In this document: positions 1-6,741 of the stretch, piece after piece
Numbering within the stretch: position 1 is the first letter of the stretch
How the letters are laid out: every line of letters starts with the position of its first letter
Assembly: GCA_013698195.1 (NCBI GenBank)
Contig: JACCVK010000293.1
Span: 1-7,703 of the forward strand
Direction of reading: 5' to 3'
Length of the DNA: 7,703 nt
From: Actinomycetota bacterium
GTDB taxonomy: Bacteria; Actinomycetota; Thermoleophilia; Gaiellales; Gaiellaceae
Position numbers and translations under genes: made by a program
The notes under the pieces: model-generated
Told to the model about the DNA's origin: nothing
The model's input: the letters and a program-made list of their open reading frames with translations, nothing else
Database searches by the model: none

Positions 1-1811
1 CCCGGCTGGCAGCGCCGGCGAACGTAGGTCACGTCCTTCGCCGACCACGTGTCGTTCGGGTACAGGCCGTCGATTCGCACCGCGGAGACGAGTGGCCGGT
101 CGACACGCCAGAGCGCGATACCCCAGCCCGTGTCGCGCGCGACGATCTCGCCGTCGGGCTCGAAGGACGAGTCCGCGACGATGAAAGCGTCGTCGACGGC
201 CGAGCCGTCCGGAAACGTGACCGCACCGGTCTCGGGGTCAGTGGTCACTGGCGTCTCCGGCAGCCCGCCCGCGGTCGGCTGATTCACGTAGTAGACAGGC
301 CCGACCGCTCGGTTGAAGAACTCGTTCTGGTTGACGGTGAGCCGGTCGGTCCTACCGGTCCACAGGAAGGCGGTCTCCGTCCCTGTGGGCAGCGCCCGAT
401 CGATCCAGTCCTTGTCCGGGGCACGAATCCCCTGGAAGAGCGCCCCCTCCGAGAAGCGCTCGAGCCCGTGCGTCCCCCACCAGATTGGCTTGAACGCGAC
501 CGCCCAGAGACCAAGCACCGCGAGGGGAAGCACGATTGCGTAACGCGCGGGCACGAATACGAACAGCGCCGCGAGCCCGAATGCGAGCACCGCGGCGGCG
601 ACCGTGATCCAGTCGGCGCCGATGCGATCCTGCAACGACCAGAACGGGAGCAGCATCAGCGTGTCCGTGATCGCCGACGTCGTCAGGAAACGATCGAACG
701 GGATGAAGAGGAGGACGAGCGCGGACACGGCCGCGGCGACCGGAGCGAGTACTCGTGGCCGCACGGCGCCTCGCTCGACCCAAGCCAGCAGTGCGATGGC
801 CAGGAGCGGTACGACGTAGAAGAGATTTCGCTCCTCGATCCGATCCGAGAACACCGAGGCGAAAGCCGCGACCACCGGAACCTGCGTGACGACGATCGCC
901 ACGGTGGCGGCGAGGAAGGCTTGGAGCCGCCGGTCGAGCGAGCGCGCGCGGGCGACCAGCACGATCGTCGCGGCGAGCGGGACGACCAGGACGTACAGCG
1001 CGAGCTCGGCGATGTGCCAGACGAGATAGTCGAGGACCTCCCCGAGCGAGTACCTGGCATCGCCAACCGCTTGGTACGCGCCGAGGGGTTCGTCGAGCGA
1101 GCGTCCCGTGGCCAGCAGTCCGACAGCACCCACCACCGCGATCGCAGCGAGGGCGCCGTACAGGAACCGGAAACGAATCATCGTGTCCCGCAGCCCACGT
1201 TTCTCGAAGATCGCGAGAACCAGCGGCGCGAGGACGAATGCAGCGACGAGTGCGATTGCCTGCACCCGCGTCGCGAACGCGAGCCCGAGCAGAGCGAGGA
1301 GCAGCGCGACCCGCGGTCCGCTCGGCTGCTCGAGCACGAGGACGAGCACCAGCGAGACGACCAGGAAGAGCGGGTAGAAGAGGTTCTCGGTCATGACCGT
1401 CCCCGTGTAGGCAAGGGACGGAAGCGCGACGGCAAGGATCGCCGCGACGAGTGAGAAGCCCGCCCCGACGACCCGAGAAGCCAGGAAGAAGGCCGGCACG
1501 GCCGCGAGCGACATGACCAACGCATTCGTTGCCTTCACTGCCTCGTACGCAGCAGGCAGACCGTCGAAGAGCCCGTACAGCGGGCTCAGGAGCAGCGGAT
1601 AGAGGACGCTGTAGCCCGGATCCGGCTCACCGCGAAGGAGTGGCTCGCCGGCATCCGCGAAACCGCGCGCGACCTCCGCCCAGATGATCTCGTCGACGAG
1701 GATGAACGGTGCGACGATGCCGCGGCCGATCGTCGCCCTGAAGACGGCGGAACCCACGACGATCGCGAAGAGCCAGACCCAAACGGGGAGTCGCCAGACG
1801 CGATTAGCCAA
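1..1811 (-). CDS. GT-C (GT39-like) multi-pass membrane glycosyltransferase, C-terminus cut by window edge
   Basis: This frame is open for 603 codons from a TTG at 1811 and runs off the left edge. I count about 12 hydrophobic segments between residues 10 and 441 (for example 10-26, 96-113, 140-160, 184-202, 265-287, 330-345, 402-441). A mostly soluble C-terminal part follows from about residue 445. The first loop after the N-terminal helix carries an acidic pair, D40-E41, in the position of the catalytic acid of GT-C enzymes. Two more motifs are MTENLFYP (140-147) and ERNLFY (327-332). GT-C proteins of the PMT/ArnT type transfer sugars from polyprenyl-phosphate donors on the outer face of the membrane, which is the likely role here. 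Donor and acceptor are unknown. The TTG start overlaps the end of the preceding GT4 gene by 8 bases and has a GAGG six bases upstream. A GTG at codon 19 is possible but would remove most of the first helix. Confidence 0.82.
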   Translation of the reverse strand, partial: MANRVWRLPVWVWLFAIVVGSAVFRATIGRGIVAPFILVDEIIWAEVARGFADAGEPLLRGEPDPGYSVLYPLLLSPLYGLFDGLPAAYEAVKATNALVMSLAAVPAFFLASRVVGAGFSLVAAILAVALPSLAYTGTVMTENLFYPLFLVVSLVLVLVLEQPSGPRVALLLALLGLAFATRVQAIALVAAFVLAPLVLAIFEKRGLRDTMIRFRFLYGALAAIAVVGAVGLLATGRSLDEPLGAYQAVGDARYSLGEVLDYLVWHIAELALYVLVVPLAATIVLVARARSLDRRLQAFLAATVAIVVTQVPVVAAFASVFSDRIEERNLFYVVPLLAIALLAWVERGAVRPRVLAPVAAAVSALVLLFIPFDRFLTTSAITDTLMLLPFWSLQDRIGADWITVAAAVLAFGLAALFVFVPARYAIVLPLAVLGLWAVAFKPIWWGTHGLERFSEGALFQGIRAPDKDWIDRALPTGTETAFLWTGRTDRLTVNQNEFFNRAVGPVYYVNQPTAGGLPETPVTTDPETGAVTFPDGSAVDDAFIVADSSFEPDGEIVARDTGWGIALWRVDRPLVSAVRIDGLYPNDTWSAKDVTYVRRRCQP

Positions 1812-3051
1812 GTTCGACCTCGGCGAGACGCCGTGCGATCTCCCCCGCCTCGGCGGCTTTCGGAGAGATGCCGACGTCCGCCGCGGCCTCACTTACCTCG
1901 CGCAAGACGGCGTCCCCGACCGCGCGCCCTCCCACGGCTTGCTCGAGCGCGCCCGCGTAGAGATCGGCGACGCGATCGAGGTCGTGCTCGCGCCTCGCGA
2001 GTGCGGCGGCCGCCGTGCCCATGGTCGATCGCACGTCCTCGCGAGCGAGCAGAAGCTCGAGTGCCGCTTCCAGCGTCTCCACCTCGCGTCCGTCCACCGG
2101 CACCTTCACCGCGACGTCGCCGGGAAGTTCCGAGAACCAGCCGACATCACTGACGACGAGCGGCTTTCCGAGTGAGAGCGAGCGAATGACGCTTCCCGAG
2201 GTTTCGCCCATCGTGGGATGCCGGAGGTTGACGCAGACGTCCACTCCCGCCATGAGCGCCCACAGGCGCTGCTCGTCCACCCAGCTCTCGCGCACGAGTC
2301 CGTCGTCGGCGAGCCCGAGGCGCTGAAGGCGCCTGTCGAGGTCGAAGCCCGGGGAAGTCGGCCCGACGAGGAGCAGCGTCGCCGCCGGATGCCGCTCGCG
2401 CAGACCCGCGAACGCACGGAGCAGCTCCGGAATCCGCTTGCTCGAGTTGACGACCCCGAAGCATCCGATCGTCGGCCCGGTGGCAACGAGCTCGGGGTCG
2501 ACGGCCGGTACCGGCCAGGCCGGATGCGGGACAACCCAGATCGGCCCCTCGAAGCCGGCGGAGAGCGCGAGCGCACGCACCGTCCGGGAGTGGACGATGA
2601 GCCCCGTCGCGTGCTGGAGCACGAATCCGGCGAGCGGGAACTCCTCGGGTCGCGACTCCCAGAGCGGCGGGATTCGCTTGTCGAGGACTCCGTGGGCGAG
2701 CAGGCGCCCGACGACCCCATGCTCGCGCTCCATGGCATCGAGGTACCCGTGTCCGTCGCGGCGCCCGACCGTCACTCCCGCCACGAGGTGGTGCAGCACG
2801 AAGTCGTGCAGGACGACGACGCGAGGCCGGCGGGCCGGCGAATGGCGGAGTGCGTCCACGATCCAACCGTGCGAGTCGGGGTTGTTGCCGACGTGGTAGA
2901 GGGCGACGTCGGCGGCGCGAGAGGCGCGCCTGCGACCGCGGCGGGCTACCTCCAGGTCGAGCTTGCGGCCCAGCGCGGGGAGCAGGAGCGCGCTGTAGTC
3001 CGCGACTCCCGTGCGCTCCGGCGGCATCGGGCTGAAGTACGCGACCTTCAT
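1804..3051 (-). CDS. Family 4 glycosyltransferase with a GETSG-type motif (415 aa)
   Basis: A complete cytoplasmic GT-B enzyme of the GT4 type. The N-terminal Rossmann half starts MKVAYFSPMPPERTGVADYS, with the glycine-containing acceptor-side loop typical of the family. The C-terminal half includes IGCFGVVNSSKRIPELLRAF and the LLLVGP strand. The nucleotide-sugar motif region reads GETSGSVIRSLSLGKP: E283 is present, but the partner residue eight positions on is S291, not the glutamate of the usual EX7E. GT4 enzymes transfer a sugar from an NDP-sugar donor with retention; the sugar cannot be read here. The final stretch after about residue 370 is Ala/Glu-rich and probably helical. The ATG lies 10 bases after the stop of the upstream GT4 gene with no clear Shine-Dalgarno sequence, so coupled translation is likely. 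The stop overlaps the start of the membrane GT gene. Confidence 0.88.
   Translation of the reverse strand: MKVAYFSPMPPERTGVADYSALLLPALGRKLDLEVARRGRRRASRAADVALYHVGNNPDSHGWIVDALRHSPARRPRVVVLHDFVLHHLVAGVTVGRRDGHGYLDAMEREHGVVGRLLAHGVLDKRIPPLWESRPEEFPLAGFVLQHATGLIVHSRTVRALALSAGFEGPIWVVPHPAWPVPAVDPELVATGPTIGCFGVVNSSKRIPELLRAFAGLRERHPAATLLLVGPTSPGFDLDRRLQRLGLADDGLVRESWVDEQRLWALMAGVDVCVNLRHPTMGETSGSVIRSLSLGKPLVVSDVGWFSELPGDVAVKVPVDGREVETLEAALELLLAREDVRSTMGTAAAALARREHDLDRVADLYAGALEQAVGGRAVGDAVLREVSEAAADVGISPKAAEAGEIARRLAEVELG
1818..1821 (-). promoter_or_regulatory. Ribosome binding site GAGG for the TTG start at 1811
   Basis: On the minus strand GAGG is followed by six bases and then TTG. It lies inside the last codons of the upstream GT4 gene. 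It is the main reason for choosing the TTG start, together with the 8-base gene overlap, which suggests translational coupling. Confidence 0.55.
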
Positions 3052-3061
3052 GCCGGCAACG

Positions 3062-4087
3062 TCACGCGAGCAACTTCCCGAGTGCGCGCTCCCACGTCAC
3101 CTCGGCGGCGATCTCTCTCCCCGCGCGACCGAACGTCGCCGCTTCGTCGCGATGCGCCCGCAGCCAACCCGTCGCGTTGGCAACTTCTCGAGCTTCGGGT
3201 GCGACGACGAGTCCAGTCCGGCCGTCGGTCACGATCTCGAGGGGCCCACCGGCGTCGGTCGTCGTCAGCACCGGCTTCTCGGAGAGGAAAGCCTCGAACG
3301 GGACCATCCCGAAGTCCTCGTCCACCGGTGCATAGAAGACCGCGAGGCAGCGACCGTAGAGCTCCGCGAGCTCCTCGTCGCCGACCCGCCCCGCGAAGCG
3401 CGCGCGGCCATTGAGCCCGCGGTCTCGCGCAAGTGCTTCGAGCCGCGGCCGGTCCGGCCCGTCGCCGACGACGACGACTTCGAGCGCGGGATCGAGCGCG
3501 GCCGCCTCCAGGAGGAGATCGATCCGCTTCGCGCGATCGAGGCGGTTGACCGAGAGCACGAAGTCGCCGTAGCCCTCGCAGCGGTACGCAAGCTCCTGCG
3601 GCGGATGTGGGAGCACCTCCGACGCGAGCCCGGTGGAGCGCTCGAGCCGGTCGGCGACGTTACGGGAGGTCGAGAAGAGCCGCTTCGCCTCGCCCAGCGC
3701 GAGCCGATCGAGATCCTGAATCTTGCGGCGCACTGCCCGGTCCTCCGGCGAGTCGCCGAACTGGCCGAGCTCCGTCCGGTCGAGCTCGTACGCCTGCCGG
3801 AACTGGTGCACGAGCCACACGCGCTTGTTTCGGTGACGCACGAGATATGACGGGAACTTGGTCGCTACCACGAGGTCGATCGGCTTGCCATCGGCCTCTT
3901 CGAGGTCGAGTAGCCGCCACATGAACGCCTGCGTCAGTACACGGGTGCCCGGATACCACTTGAACGGGATCGAGACGAGATCGGCCTCGTGCCCGCGAGC
4001 GCGCAGCTCGTCGACGAGGCGGTCGGTGAAGATCTCCGCCCCGCCCCTCGCGAACGGCACCTGGGGCCGGACGACGGCGACTCTCAT
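3062..4087 (-). CDS. Family 4 glycosyltransferase (341 aa)
   Basis: A complete GT4 enzyme with GT-B fold. The N-terminus MRVAVVRPQVPFARGGAEIF carries the GG loop that opens the first Rossmann domain. The C-terminal domain begins near SVNRLDRAKRIDLLLEAA and continues through VVVVGDGPDRPRLEALA. The EX7E motif is intact in EDFGMVPFEAFLSEKPV, with E257 and E265, and is followed by the TDAGGPLEIV loop. It should transfer a hexose or similar sugar from a nucleotide donor in the cytoplasm. Its subfamily resembles mannosyl-type transferases of O-antigen clusters, but substrate assignment would be a guess. The ATG overlaps the stop of the upstream helical protein as ATGA, a clear sign of coupled translation. 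It is not a close copy of either rightward GT4 gene. Confidence 0.92.
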   Translation of the reverse strand: MRVAVVRPQVPFARGGAEIFTDRLVDELRARGHEADLVSIPFKWYPGTRVLTQAFMWRLLDLEEADGKPIDLVVATKFPSYLVRHRNKRVWLVHQFRQAYELDRTELGQFGDSPEDRAVRRKIQDLDRLALGEAKRLFSTSRNVADRLERSTGLASEVLPHPPQELAYRCEGYGDFVLSVNRLDRAKRIDLLLEAAALDPALEVVVVGDGPDRPRLEALARDRGLNGRARFAGRVGDEELAELYGRCLAVFYAPVDEDFGMVPFEAFLSEKPVLTTTDAGGPLEIVTDGRTGLVVAPEAREVANATGWLRAHRDEAATFGRAGREIAAEVTWERALGKLLA

Positions 4088-4500
4088 CGCCGCTCGGCGC
4101 GAAGCGCCTCGACCTCGGCTTCGAGGCGGTCGACCTGTCGCTGGAGATCGTCGACGAGACGGAGCGCGGACGCGTTGAATGAGCGCTGGTCGTATGCGAC
4201 CGGCTCGACGTACCAGCGCATGAGCTTCCGGAGGACTGCCTTGACCGGCGTTCCGACTCCGCCGCGCAGGCCGGGGCGCAGCCGGAGCGAGCGATCGGCA
4301 GAGACGGGCCAGAGGCGCTCGGCTTCGGCGCGGGCGGCGCGACGATCCTCATCCGAGCTGCCGCCTCCGGGAGCCGCTCCAGGATCGGACCCGGACCGGC
4401 GCACCTCCTCGCGGAGACGCTCGATCAGCTCCTCGACGTCGATCGAGCCTTCTCGAGAATCCCCTGCAGATTCGCCGTTTTTGGCTTCAGCAGAGGGCAT
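4084..4500 (-). CDS. Small helical/coiled-coil protein, stand-alone linker-like module (138 aa)
   Basis: No catalytic domain is visible. Residues 20-35 (IDVEELIERLREEVRR) form a short charged helix. A low-complexity Ser/Gly/Pro/Ala stretch follows around residues 36-50. Then comes a basic, partly aromatic segment, RKLMRWYVEP (91-100), followed by DQRSFNASALRLVDDL and a strongly predicted coiled coil from about residue 113 to the C-terminus (DRLEAEVEALRAER). From memory, similar segments ending in an FN-containing helix plus coiled coil occur attached to glycosyltransferases or methyltransferases of actinobacterial surface-glycan clusters; here the segment stands alone. No signal peptide or clear membrane segment is seen. 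The amphipathic RKLMRWY stretch could touch the membrane. It is first in the leftward operon and its stop overlaps the next GT4 start, so a partner or scaffold role for that enzyme is plausible but unproven. Confidence 0.75.
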   Translation of the reverse strand: MPSAEAKNGESAGDSREGSIDVEELIERLREEVRRSGSDPGAAPGGGSSDEDRRAARAEAERLWPVSADRSLRLRPGLRGGVGTPVKAVLRKLMRWYVEPVAYDQRSFNASALRLVDDLQRQVDRLEAEVEALRAERR

Positions 4501-4506
4501 CGCGGC

Positions 4507-4512
4507 ATTCTA
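4507..4512 (-). promoter_or_regulatory. Putative -10 box TAGAAT, leaderless promoter of the leftward operon
   Basis: On the minus strand TAGAAT matches TATAAT at five of six positions and is followed by GCCGCG and then the ATG at 4500. Transcription starting about seven bases after the box would begin at the A of the start codon, as in leaderless actinobacterial mRNAs. No convincing -35 is seen at 16-18 bases, and no Shine-Dalgarno sequence fits in the six-base gap. Confidence 0.5.
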
Positions 4513-4557
4513 GCCGGGCGACAGGACCGGCCCCGGTGCTGGAGCAGAGCGCCGGAG

Positions 4558-4563
4558 TAGGAT
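4558..4563 (+). promoter_or_regulatory. Putative -10 box TAGGAT, promoter of the rightward operon
   Basis: TAGGAT lies seven bases before the GTG at 4571 and fits the TANNNT form of an actinobacterial -10 box placed for a leaderless transcript. The AGGA inside it, eight bases from the GTG, could instead serve as a Shine-Dalgarno sequence on a transcript starting further upstream. The sequence alone does not separate these readings. Confidence 0.42.
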
Positions 4564-4570
4564 CGCTCGA

Positions 4571-5629
4571 GTGCGCGTCGGGATCTCCCTGCTCACCCTC
4601 GCTGCGGGAGACCAGGGCGGTGCGGAGACGTACGCCCGAGAGCTTCTTCGCTCGCTGAGCTCGCGGAAGACGCTCGAGTACACCGTGTTCGTCCTCCGGG
4701 CCAATCGGGACGCCGGCGAGCTCGAGACGATCGGTGTGCGGACACCGTCATTCGCAAGCAGTGGGCCGATTCGCATTCCGGCCGTGAGTCTCAGCGCACG
4801 AGCCTCGGGTGCGGTCCGCCGCGCGGTCCGCGAGCTCGATGTCGTCCACTACCCCCTGACGGTGCCGATACCGAAGGCGTCCGCTCCGAGGGTGGTGACA
4901 CTCCACGATCTCCAGCATCGCGACCTCCCCGAGCTCTTCTCGCGCGCTCAGCGACTCTTTCGTGGGCGCGCGTACGACAGAGCCGTGGAGAGGTCGGCCG
5001 CCACCGTTGTCCCGAGCGAGTTCGTGCGTGCCCGCGCAATCGACCTGCTCGACGTCGACCCGCGACGCGTCAAGGTTGTGCCACACGGGGTCGACCACGA
5101 CATGTTCCGGCCCGGTCGCGAGTCACGCGAGTCCTTCCTCCTCTACCCAGCTCGACCCTGGCGGCACAAGAACCACCCCCGCCTCCTGCAGGCATTCGTC
5201 GATCTGCGCCGCGAGCGTCCCGATCTGCGGCTCGTTCTCACAGGGGCCGGCCTCGAGCGCCTCTCTCCGCTGCCGGAAGGTGTCGAGCCGCGAGGGCTCG
5301 TTACGCGCGATGAGCTCGCATCCCTATACCGCCGCGCGGCCTGCCTCGTCTTCCCGAGCCTGCACGAGGGATTCGGGCTGCCCGCGCTCGAGGCGATGGC
5401 GTCCGGCTGCCCGGTGGCCGCCGCGACGAGCGGAGCTCTCCCTGAGGTCTGCGGCGACGCGGCCGTGCTCTTCGACCCCGAGGACGCACGTGCAATCGCG
5501 AATAGCGTCCGTGAAGCGCTCTCGCGTGCGGACGATTTACGCGCCGCAGGAATCGCACGCGCTGCGGAGTTCACGTGGACGGAGAGCGCGCGACGCCACG
5601 AGGATGTGTATCGCCTGGTCGCATCGTAG
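4571..5629 (+). CDS. Family 4 glycosyltransferase, first of two tandem paralogs (352 aa)
   Basis: A complete GT4 enzyme of the GT-B fold. The N-terminus MRVGISLLTLAAGDQGGAET carries the GG loop, followed by the helix YARELLRSL. The VVHYPLTVPIPK and VVTLHDLQHRDLPELFS segments form the end of the N-terminal domain. The C-terminal domain opens with LLYPARPWRHKNHPRLLQAF, and the donor-binding EX7E motif is intact in HEGFGLPALEAMASGCPV (E266, E274). It should transfer a sugar from an NDP-sugar in the cytoplasm; the substrate is unknown. The start is GTG; it is set by the near-identical N-terminus of the next gene and by the TAGGAT/AGGA element just upstream. The gene opens the rightward arm, divergent from the helical-protein gene across a 70-base gap, and ends 9 bases before its paralog. 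Confidence 0.93.
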   Translation: MRVGISLLTLAAGDQGGAETYARELLRSLSSRKTLEYTVFVLRANRDAGELETIGVRTPSFASSGPIRIPAVSLSARASGAVRRAVRELDVVHYPLTVPIPKASAPRVVTLHDLQHRDLPELFSRAQRLFRGRAYDRAVERSAATVVPSEFVRARAIDLLDVDPRRVKVVPHGVDHDMFRPGRESRESFLLYPARPWRHKNHPRLLQAFVDLRRERPDLRLVLTGAGLERLSPLPEGVEPRGLVTRDELASLYRRAACLVFPSLHEGFGLPALEAMASGCPVAAATSGALPEVCGDAAVLFDPEDARAIANSVREALSRADDLRAAGIARAAEFTWTESARRHEDVYRLVAS

Positions 5630-5632
5630 GGT
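5627..5632 (+). promoter_or_regulatory. Possible internal -10 box TAGGGT before the second tandem GT4
   Basis: TAGGGT lies six bases before the ATG at 5639. Its TAG is also the stop codon of the upstream gene, so part of the match is forced by the stop. The spacing matches three other starts in the window. There is no GGAGG-like site in the gap, only GCGGG directly against the ATG. Confidence 0.3.
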
Positions 5633-5638
5633 CGCGGG

Positions 5639-6715
5639 ATGCGTGTCGGGATCAGCCTGCTGACCCTCGTGCCCGGAATCTCGGGCGGGAGCGAGACGTA
5701 CGCGCGCGAGCTCGTACGCGCACTCGGGCGAGCGGGCGATAGCGAGCACACGTACTGCGTCTTCTTGCCGACGATCGCGGGCGATGTCGAGGGACTGCCC
5801 GTCGAGGTCGTGACTGAGTACCGGGCGACGCGCTCGACTCCCGGACGCATCGTGGCGATGGCGCGGGGCTGGTTCGCGGGCGGCCGCCTCGAGCGCCACT
5901 TCGCCGACCTCGGCGCCGTCCATTTCCCGCTGACCGTCATGGTTCCGCGCACTCGGCGCCTGGCGGTGACGACGATCCTCGACGTCCAGCACGAGCTGTT
6001 ACCGCAGTTCTTCTCGCGAGCCGAGCGCGCGTACCGTCGTCTCGTGTACGCACGCTCGGTCCGGGAGAGCGAGCGCGTGGTCACGATCTCGCAGCATGCG
6101 GCCACGGCGATCGCAGACCGGCTCGGCGTTCCCGAGGAGAAGCTGCGGCCGATTCATCTCGGGATCGACCACGAGGTCTTCCGACCCGCTGGCGAACGGA
6201 CGAACCGACAGAAGGACGGGCCGCCGGGCGAGTTCCTCCTCTACCCCGCCCGCGGCTGGCCGCACAAGAACCATGCGCGGCTGTTCGCTGCCTTCCGGGA
6301 GCTGCGGCGGCGCCACCCGGGGCTCGAGCTCGTCCTCACCTCCTACGACGGGCCGGTTCCGGACGGCGTTCGCTCGCTCGGTCATGTTTCGCGCGCTGAG
6401 CTCGTCGCTCTATATCAGCGCGCCGAGGCGCTCGTCTTCCCGAGCCTGTACGAGGGCTTCGGCCAGCCGCCGCTCGAGGCGATGGCATGTGGCTGTCCCG
6501 TTGCGAGCTCGGACGTGACTTCACTGCCCGAGGTCGTCGGACGCGCGGCGAGACTCTTCGACCCAACCTCGGTCGAGGATCTAATCGAAGCGGTCGAGGA
6601 CGTGCTCGCGAACCCCGGCGCTTGGCGCGCACGAGGTCTCGAGCGTGCCGCGGCTTTCAGCTGGGACGAGACCGCCCGCCGTCACGAAGCGGTCTACAGC
6701 GAGCTCTCGAGCTGA
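5639..6715 (+). CDS. Family 4 glycosyltransferase, second of two tandem paralogs (358 aa)
   Basis: A complete GT4 enzyme, clearly homologous along its whole length to the gene just upstream. Of the first 29 residues 22 are identical, including MRVGISLLTL, the GG loop and ETYAREL. The C-terminal domain opens with LLYPARGWPHKNHARLFAAF. The EX7E motif is intact in YEGFGQPPLEAMACGCPV (E272, E280), followed by SLPEVVGRAARLFDP. The middle of the N-terminal domain, which in GT4 enzymes contacts the acceptor, is the most different part (VEVVTEYRATRSTPGR against the first copy). That suggests duplication followed by a change of acceptor, but this is inference. The ATG is 9 bases after the upstream stop and the gene ends 26 bases before the methyltransferase-like gene. 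Confidence 0.94.
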   Translation: MRVGISLLTLVPGISGGSETYARELVRALGRAGDSEHTYCVFLPTIAGDVEGLPVEVVTEYRATRSTPGRIVAMARGWFAGGRLERHFADLGAVHFPLTVMVPRTRRLAVTTILDVQHELLPQFFSRAERAYRRLVYARSVRESERVVTISQHAATAIADRLGVPEEKLRPIHLGIDHEVFRPAGERTNRQKDGPPGEFLLYPARGWPHKNHARLFAAFRELRRRHPGLELVLTSYDGPVPDGVRSLGHVSRAELVALYQRAEALVFPSLYEGFGQPPLEAMACGCPVASSDVTSLPEVVGRAARLFDPTSVEDLIEAVEDVLANPGAWRARGLERAAAFSWDETARRHEAVYSELSS

Positions 6716-6728
6716 CCGCGCGCTCGGC

Positions 6729-6734
6729 TAGCGT
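6729..6734 (+). promoter_or_regulatory. Possible internal -10 box TAGCGT before the methyltransferase-like gene
   Basis: TAGCGT lies in the 26-base gap after the second GT4 gene and seven bases before the GTG at 6742. Its position repeats that of the boxes at the other starts. No good Shine-Dalgarno sequence is present (only GGCGA directly against the GTG), which favours leaderless or coupled translation. Confidence 0.33.
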
Positions 6735-6741
6735 CCGGCGA

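Noticed and set aside
468..1454. Long open frame of 328 codons on the plus strand, opposite the membrane glycosyltransferase
   Set aside because: It is in exact codon register with the minus-strand gene. Its product is an implausible run of Arg, Glu, Asp and His, which is what the complement of hydrophobic GC-rich codons gives. No domain is visible.
2218..3414. Plus-strand open frame of 398 codons across two minus-strand GT4 genes
   Set aside because: It spans the junction of two well-supported genes on the other strand, has Arg/Pro-rich low-complexity composition and no recognisable motif.
5143..6105. Minus-strand open frame of 320 codons across the two rightward GT4 genes
   Set aside because: It is Arg/Ser-rich with no motif and lies opposite two genes with intact GT4 motifs, so it is a GC-driven spurious frame.
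6487..6741. Upstream in-frame extension of the methyltransferase-like gene into the second GT4 gene
   Set aside because: The extension overlaps conserved GT4 coding sequence in another frame, is Arg-rich and has no domain. The GTG at 6742 gives a sensible start just after the GT4 stop.
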